Part shown: positions 61,367 to 64,000 of the stretch, piece by piece | How the letters are laid out: every line of letters begins with the position of its first letter | Numbering within the stretch: position 1 is the stretch's first letter | Origin: Candidatus Lumbricidiphila eiseniae | Lineage (GTDB): Bacteria > Actinomycetota > Actinomycetes > Actinomycetales > Microbacteriaceae | Length of the DNA: 64,000 nt | Direction: 5' to 3' | Assembly (NCBI GenBank): GCA_002529645.1 | Contig: NAEP01000036.1 | Coordinates: forward strand, 1-64,000 | The notes under the pieces: generated by a model | What the model saw: the letters and a program-made list of their open reading frames with translations, nothing else | Database searches by the model: none | What the model was told of the DNA's origin: nothing | Made by a program: the position numbers and the translations under genes

Positions 61367-62176
61367 GTGTCCGCGGTGAAAAAAGCGCGCGGGGGCCCTG
61401 ACCGTGAAAAACGGATGTCCCTCGGCGCGCATCTCATTGAGTTGCGACGGCGGCTGTTTCGTTCCGCGCTGGCGGTTGTGGTTGGGTCGGTTGCCGGATG
61501 GTTTTTGACAGAACTGTGTGTTTGGAACGCTATTCAAGAGCCTGTTACCCAGGTGGCTCGGGCTAAAGGTACCGCTGCCATTGTTTTTCCCACCATTTCC
61601 AGCGCATTTGATCTGCGGCTGCAGATCGCTGTGACGGTTGGGCTGGTGCTCTCCAGCCCGGTCTGGTTGTTTCAGATTTTTGCGTTTCTGGTACCGGGAC
61701 TCAAGAAGCGAGAGCGACGATACACGCTCGGGTTTTTTCTCACGGCGATTCCACTGTTTTTCGCGGGGTGTGCGGCCGGATGGTACGTTCTGCCGCACAT
61801 CGTCGCGGTGCTGACCAGTTTCGTACCGCAGGGTGCAGAATCCCTCCTGACCGCGAAAGAGTATGTCGATTTCGTCCTCAAGCTCATCCTTGTGATCGGG
61901 GTGGCGTTTGTGCTGCCGGTGTTTATCGTGCTGCTGAACTTTGTTGGCGTCATGAGCGCGGACACAATCATCAAGGGGTGGCGCGTGGCGATCCTCCTCA
62001 TTGTTCTCTTCACAGCATTCGCAACGCCGTCCGCGGACGTCGTGTCCATGTTCCTTCTGGCCATTCCGCTCATCTTCTTGTATTTTGCGGCGTGGTTTAT
62101 CGGATTCCTGCATGATCGTCGAGCTGCAAAGCAACTGGCCCTGCTCATCGGTCATGACGCCCAGGCGAGCGCGTGA
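61367..62176 (+). CDS. tatC: Sec-independent translocase subunit TatC
   Basis: The 269-residue six-helix membrane protein recognises twin-arginine signal peptides. The marks are MSLGAHLIELRRRLFRSALAV (the conserved HLxELRxR with essential Glu), FFLTAIPLFFAGCAAGWYVLP and FVLPVFIVLLNFVGV. GTG start at 61367. Its stop overlaps the helicase GTG by 4 bp. Confidence 0.93.
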   Translation: MSAVKKARGGPDREKRMSLGAHLIELRRRLFRSALAVVVGSVAGWFLTELCVWNAIQEPVTQVARAKGTAAIVFPTISSAFDLRLQIAVTVGLVLSSPVWLFQIFAFLVPGLKKRERRYTLGFFLTAIPLFFAGCAAGWYVLPHIVAVLTSFVPQGAESLLTAKEYVDFVLKLILVIGVAFVLPVFIVLLNFVGVMSADTIIKGWRVAILLIVLFTAFATPSADVVSMFLLAIPLIFLYFAAWFIGFLHDRRAAKQLALLIGHDAQASA

Positions 62177-64000
62177 CACACACACGGGTGGCGGCATTCT
62201 GCGCTGCTCAACAGTTTGAGCTGGACGCGTTTCAGCGGGCTGCGTGCACAAGTCTCGAAGAAGATCGGAGCGTGCTTGTCGCGGCACCCACCGGGGCCGG
62301 TAAGACGGTGGTCGCGGAGTTTGCCGTGTATCTCACGATGCAGCGCGAGCACACGAAGCTTTTCTACACGACACCGATCAAAGCACTCTCCAATCAAAAA
62401 TTCCAGGAGTTTGCTGCCCTCTGGGGCGCTGACCAGGTTGGTCTGCTCACGGGAGACACGAACCATAACTCCGGTGCCCGGATCGTCGTCATGACCACGG
62501 AGGTGTTACGAAACATGCTGTACGCCGGGTCACCACTGCTTGCGGATCTCGGCTACGTTGTGATGGACGAGGTGCACTATCTCGGTGATCGGTTTCGGGG
62601 TGCGGTCTGGGAGGAAGTCATCATCCACCTGCCGGAGGCAGTGCGGCTTGTCTCACTGAGCGCAACGGTGTCCAATGCTGAGGAATTCGGCGACTGGTTG
62701 CAGGCAGTGCGTGGTGATACCGACGTTATTGTCTCGGAGGATCGACCGGTTCCGCTTGACCAGCACGTTTTGGTCAACGGTGACCTTATTGATCTGTTTG
62801 ATGAGGGGGTGGATGCCTCGGGACCGGGCGTGAGGCGGGTGAATCCGGTGCTTCGCCGGCTCGCGCGACCGGTTGGACGAGCACAGTTTGGCCGCGGGGC
62901 ACGCCGTGGCGGCGGCAATGGTCACGGTGGCACATCCTACGGGGGCAGCGACGGTCGCGGGCACAACGGACGCGGTGGTTATGGTCGGCGTGGCTCGCGC
63001 CCCGATCGGGTAGCCACCGTGACGGAGCTGGAGAGCCGACACCTTCTCCCGGCCATCGTGTTTATTTTCTCTCGCGTTGGGTGTGATCAGGCGGTGGTGC
63101 AGTTACTCCGTGCGGGTGTTCGGTTGACCACCGGTGACGAGCGTCACGAGATCCGTGTTCGGGTCGAGGAACGGGTTCGGATGTTTCATGATGATGATCT
63201 GGCCGTGCTCGGGTTTCTCGAGTGGTTCGAGGCGGCGCAGCGCGGTATTGCCGCACACCACGCCGGAATGCTTCCGGCGTTCAAGGAACTCGTGGAGGAA
63301 CTCTTTCAGGCTCGCCTGCTTAAGGTCGTCTTCGCAACAGAGACTCTCGCACTCGGAGTCAACATGCCGGCTCGGTCGGTGGTCATTGAAAAACTCGAAA
63401 AGTTCAACGGAGAATCCCGGGTACCGGTCACCCCGGGGGAGTACACCCAGCTCACCGGACGAGCAGGGCGCCGAGGGATTGATGTTGAGGGACACGCGGT
63501 TATCCACTGGGGTCCGGGCCTTGAGCCCGATCAGGTCGCCTCGCTCGCGTCGCGGCGCAGCTACCCCCTCACCTCCAGTTTCCGCCCCAGCTACAACATG
63601 GCCGTCAACCTCATCGAAAAATTTGGGCGGGAACGCACCCGCCAAGTGCTTGAGCTGTCGTTTGCGCAGTTCCAAGCCGATCGCGCCGTGGTAGGCCTCG
63701 CCCGCTCGGCGCGAAAACAGGAGGAATCTCTGGCAGGATTTGCGGAATCGATGTTCTGTGACCTCGGAGATTTCGTCGAGTACGCTCGACTGCGAGCAAC
63801 AATCGGTGAGTTGGAACGGCAGGGATCTCGCGGTCATCTCGGACACGCCGAAAAAAGCCGGATTCAGGAGAAACTCGCGGTAGCGCGCGCGGGGCTGAAG
63901 GGACATCCCTGCCACGGCTGCCCGGACCGTGAACAGCACGCTCGGTGGTCCGAGCGATGGCTTAAACTCAGCCGCGAACACGCACAGTTATCGAAGCGCA
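62173..64000 (+). CDS. Mtr4/Ski2-like DEAD/DEAH RNA helicase (HelY-like), partial
   Basis: The gene begins with a GTG overlapping the tatC stop and remains open to the window end (at least 609 codons). Motif I is APTGAGKT, Ia TTPIKALSNQK, Ib TGDT, II is DEVH in VVMDEVHYLGD, III LSAT, and motifs V and VI are ATETLALGVNMPARSVV and QLTGRAGRRGIDVEG. A Gly/Arg-rich linker (about 240-285) with several RGG-like units separates the two RecA lobes. The CHGCPDREQHARW string is typical of actinobacterial HelY. Likely role: RNA unwinding linked to rRNA processing or decay. Confidence 0.92.
   Translation, partial: MTHTRVAAFCAAQQFELDAFQRAACTSLEEDRSVLVAAPTGAGKTVVAEFAVYLTMQREHTKLFYTTPIKALSNQKFQEFAALWGADQVGLLTGDTNHNSGARIVVMTTEVLRNMLYAGSPLLADLGYVVMDEVHYLGDRFRGAVWEEVIIHLPEAVRLVSLSATVSNAEEFGDWLQAVRGDTDVIVSEDRPVPLDQHVLVNGDLIDLFDEGVDASGPGVRRVNPVLRRLARPVGRAQFGRGARRGGGNGHGGTSYGGSDGRGHNGRGGYGRRGSRPDRVATVTELESRHLLPAIVFIFSRVGCDQAVVQLLRAGVRLTTGDERHEIRVRVEERVRMFHDDDLAVLGFLEWFEAAQRGIAAHHAGMLPAFKELVEELFQARLLKVVFATETLALGVNMPARSVVIEKLEKFNGESRVPVTPGEYTQLTGRAGRRGIDVEGHAVIHWGPGLEPDQVASLASRRSYPLTSSFRPSYNMAVNLIEKFGRERTRQVLELSFAQFQADRAVVGLARSARKQEESLAGFAESMFCDLGDFVEYARLRATIGELERQGSRGHLGHAEKSRIQEKLAVARAGLKGHPCHGCPDREQHARWSERWLKLSREHAQLSKR

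Noticed and set aside
62899-63005. RGG-like Gly/Arg-rich stretch in the helicase as a further 60-bp-period duplication
   Set aside because: The repeated Gly codons do not align at 60-63 bp and similarity is low-complexity only.

Overview
The window looks like a chromosomal segment of an actinobacterium, most likely a Microbacteriaceae relative of moderate GC (by eye high-50s %). The reasons are conserved gene neighbourhoods: aceE / PucR-type regulator / fabD-fabH-acpP-fabF / DUF3145; Nif3-like / C4 zinc-ribbon protein / rnpB; ppgK and panB; glnA2-glnE-glnA1; DUF4191-lipA-lipB; trmI / FKBP lipoprotein / pafB-pafC-tatA-tatC-helY-like helicase. No rRNA genes and no cas genes are visible. One tRNA (Val, anticodon TAC) and the RNase P RNA are present.

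Layout. 0-2 kb: a decayed IS256-type transposase tail and an orphan LuxR-type response regulator. 2-10.7 kb: fatty-acid synthesis cluster, its PucR-type regulator and homodimeric pyruvate dehydrogenase E1. 10.9-15.1 kb: AhpE-type peroxiredoxin, tRNA-Val, small membrane proteins, Nif3-like protein, zinc-ribbon coiled coil, rnpB. 15.1-21.5 kb: an AT-rich foreign catabolic island (regulator, amino-acid-type ABC importer, PIG-L deacetylase, SelA/DgaE-like PLP enzyme, RidA), followed by a decayed IS5-type transposase. 22.3-33.2 kb: ppgK, panB, then a divergent cluster for oxidative uronate/aldarate breakdown (CUT1 sugar importer without an ATPase, glucarate dehydratase, LysR regulator, 5-keto-4-deoxyglucarate dehydratase, uronate dehydrogenase). 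33.3-49.6 kb: nitrogen control genes glnA2, glnE and glnA1, split by a transporter/hydrolase block and by a GC-rich, decayed integrative element (42.36-46.75 kb) with direct-repeat ends, a dead tyrosine integrase and an AbiE-type toxin-antitoxin pair whose toxin has an amber stop. 49.7-64 kb: RDD protein, lipoate synthesis, pseudokinase-like membrane protein, PAC2 protein, HAD phosphatase, tRNA m1A58 methyltransferase, FKBP lipoprotein, PafBC, Tat translocase and an Mtr4/Ski2-like helicase that runs off the end.

Main discovery. At least fifteen places carry a local copy-spacer-copy duplication of one geometry: a 25-30 bp segment repeated at a spacing of 60-63 bp (most often 61), leaving a unique spacer of about 31-37 bp. 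The repeated segment differs at every locus, so this is neither one repeat family nor one CRISPR array. Inside intact reading frames the spacing is always 60 bp (in frame); between genes it is 60-62 and mostly 61; a dead integrase has a frame-breaking 61. A 28-29 bp duplication around a 32-33 bp insert is the footprint of type I-E Cas1-Cas2 spacer integration. My inference is that this genome is peppered with off-target spacer insertions (single-spacer neo-CRISPR scars), some with two or three successive insertions. The geometry is directly visible; the Cas1-Cas2 mechanism is inferred and cas genes must be sought elsewhere in the genome.
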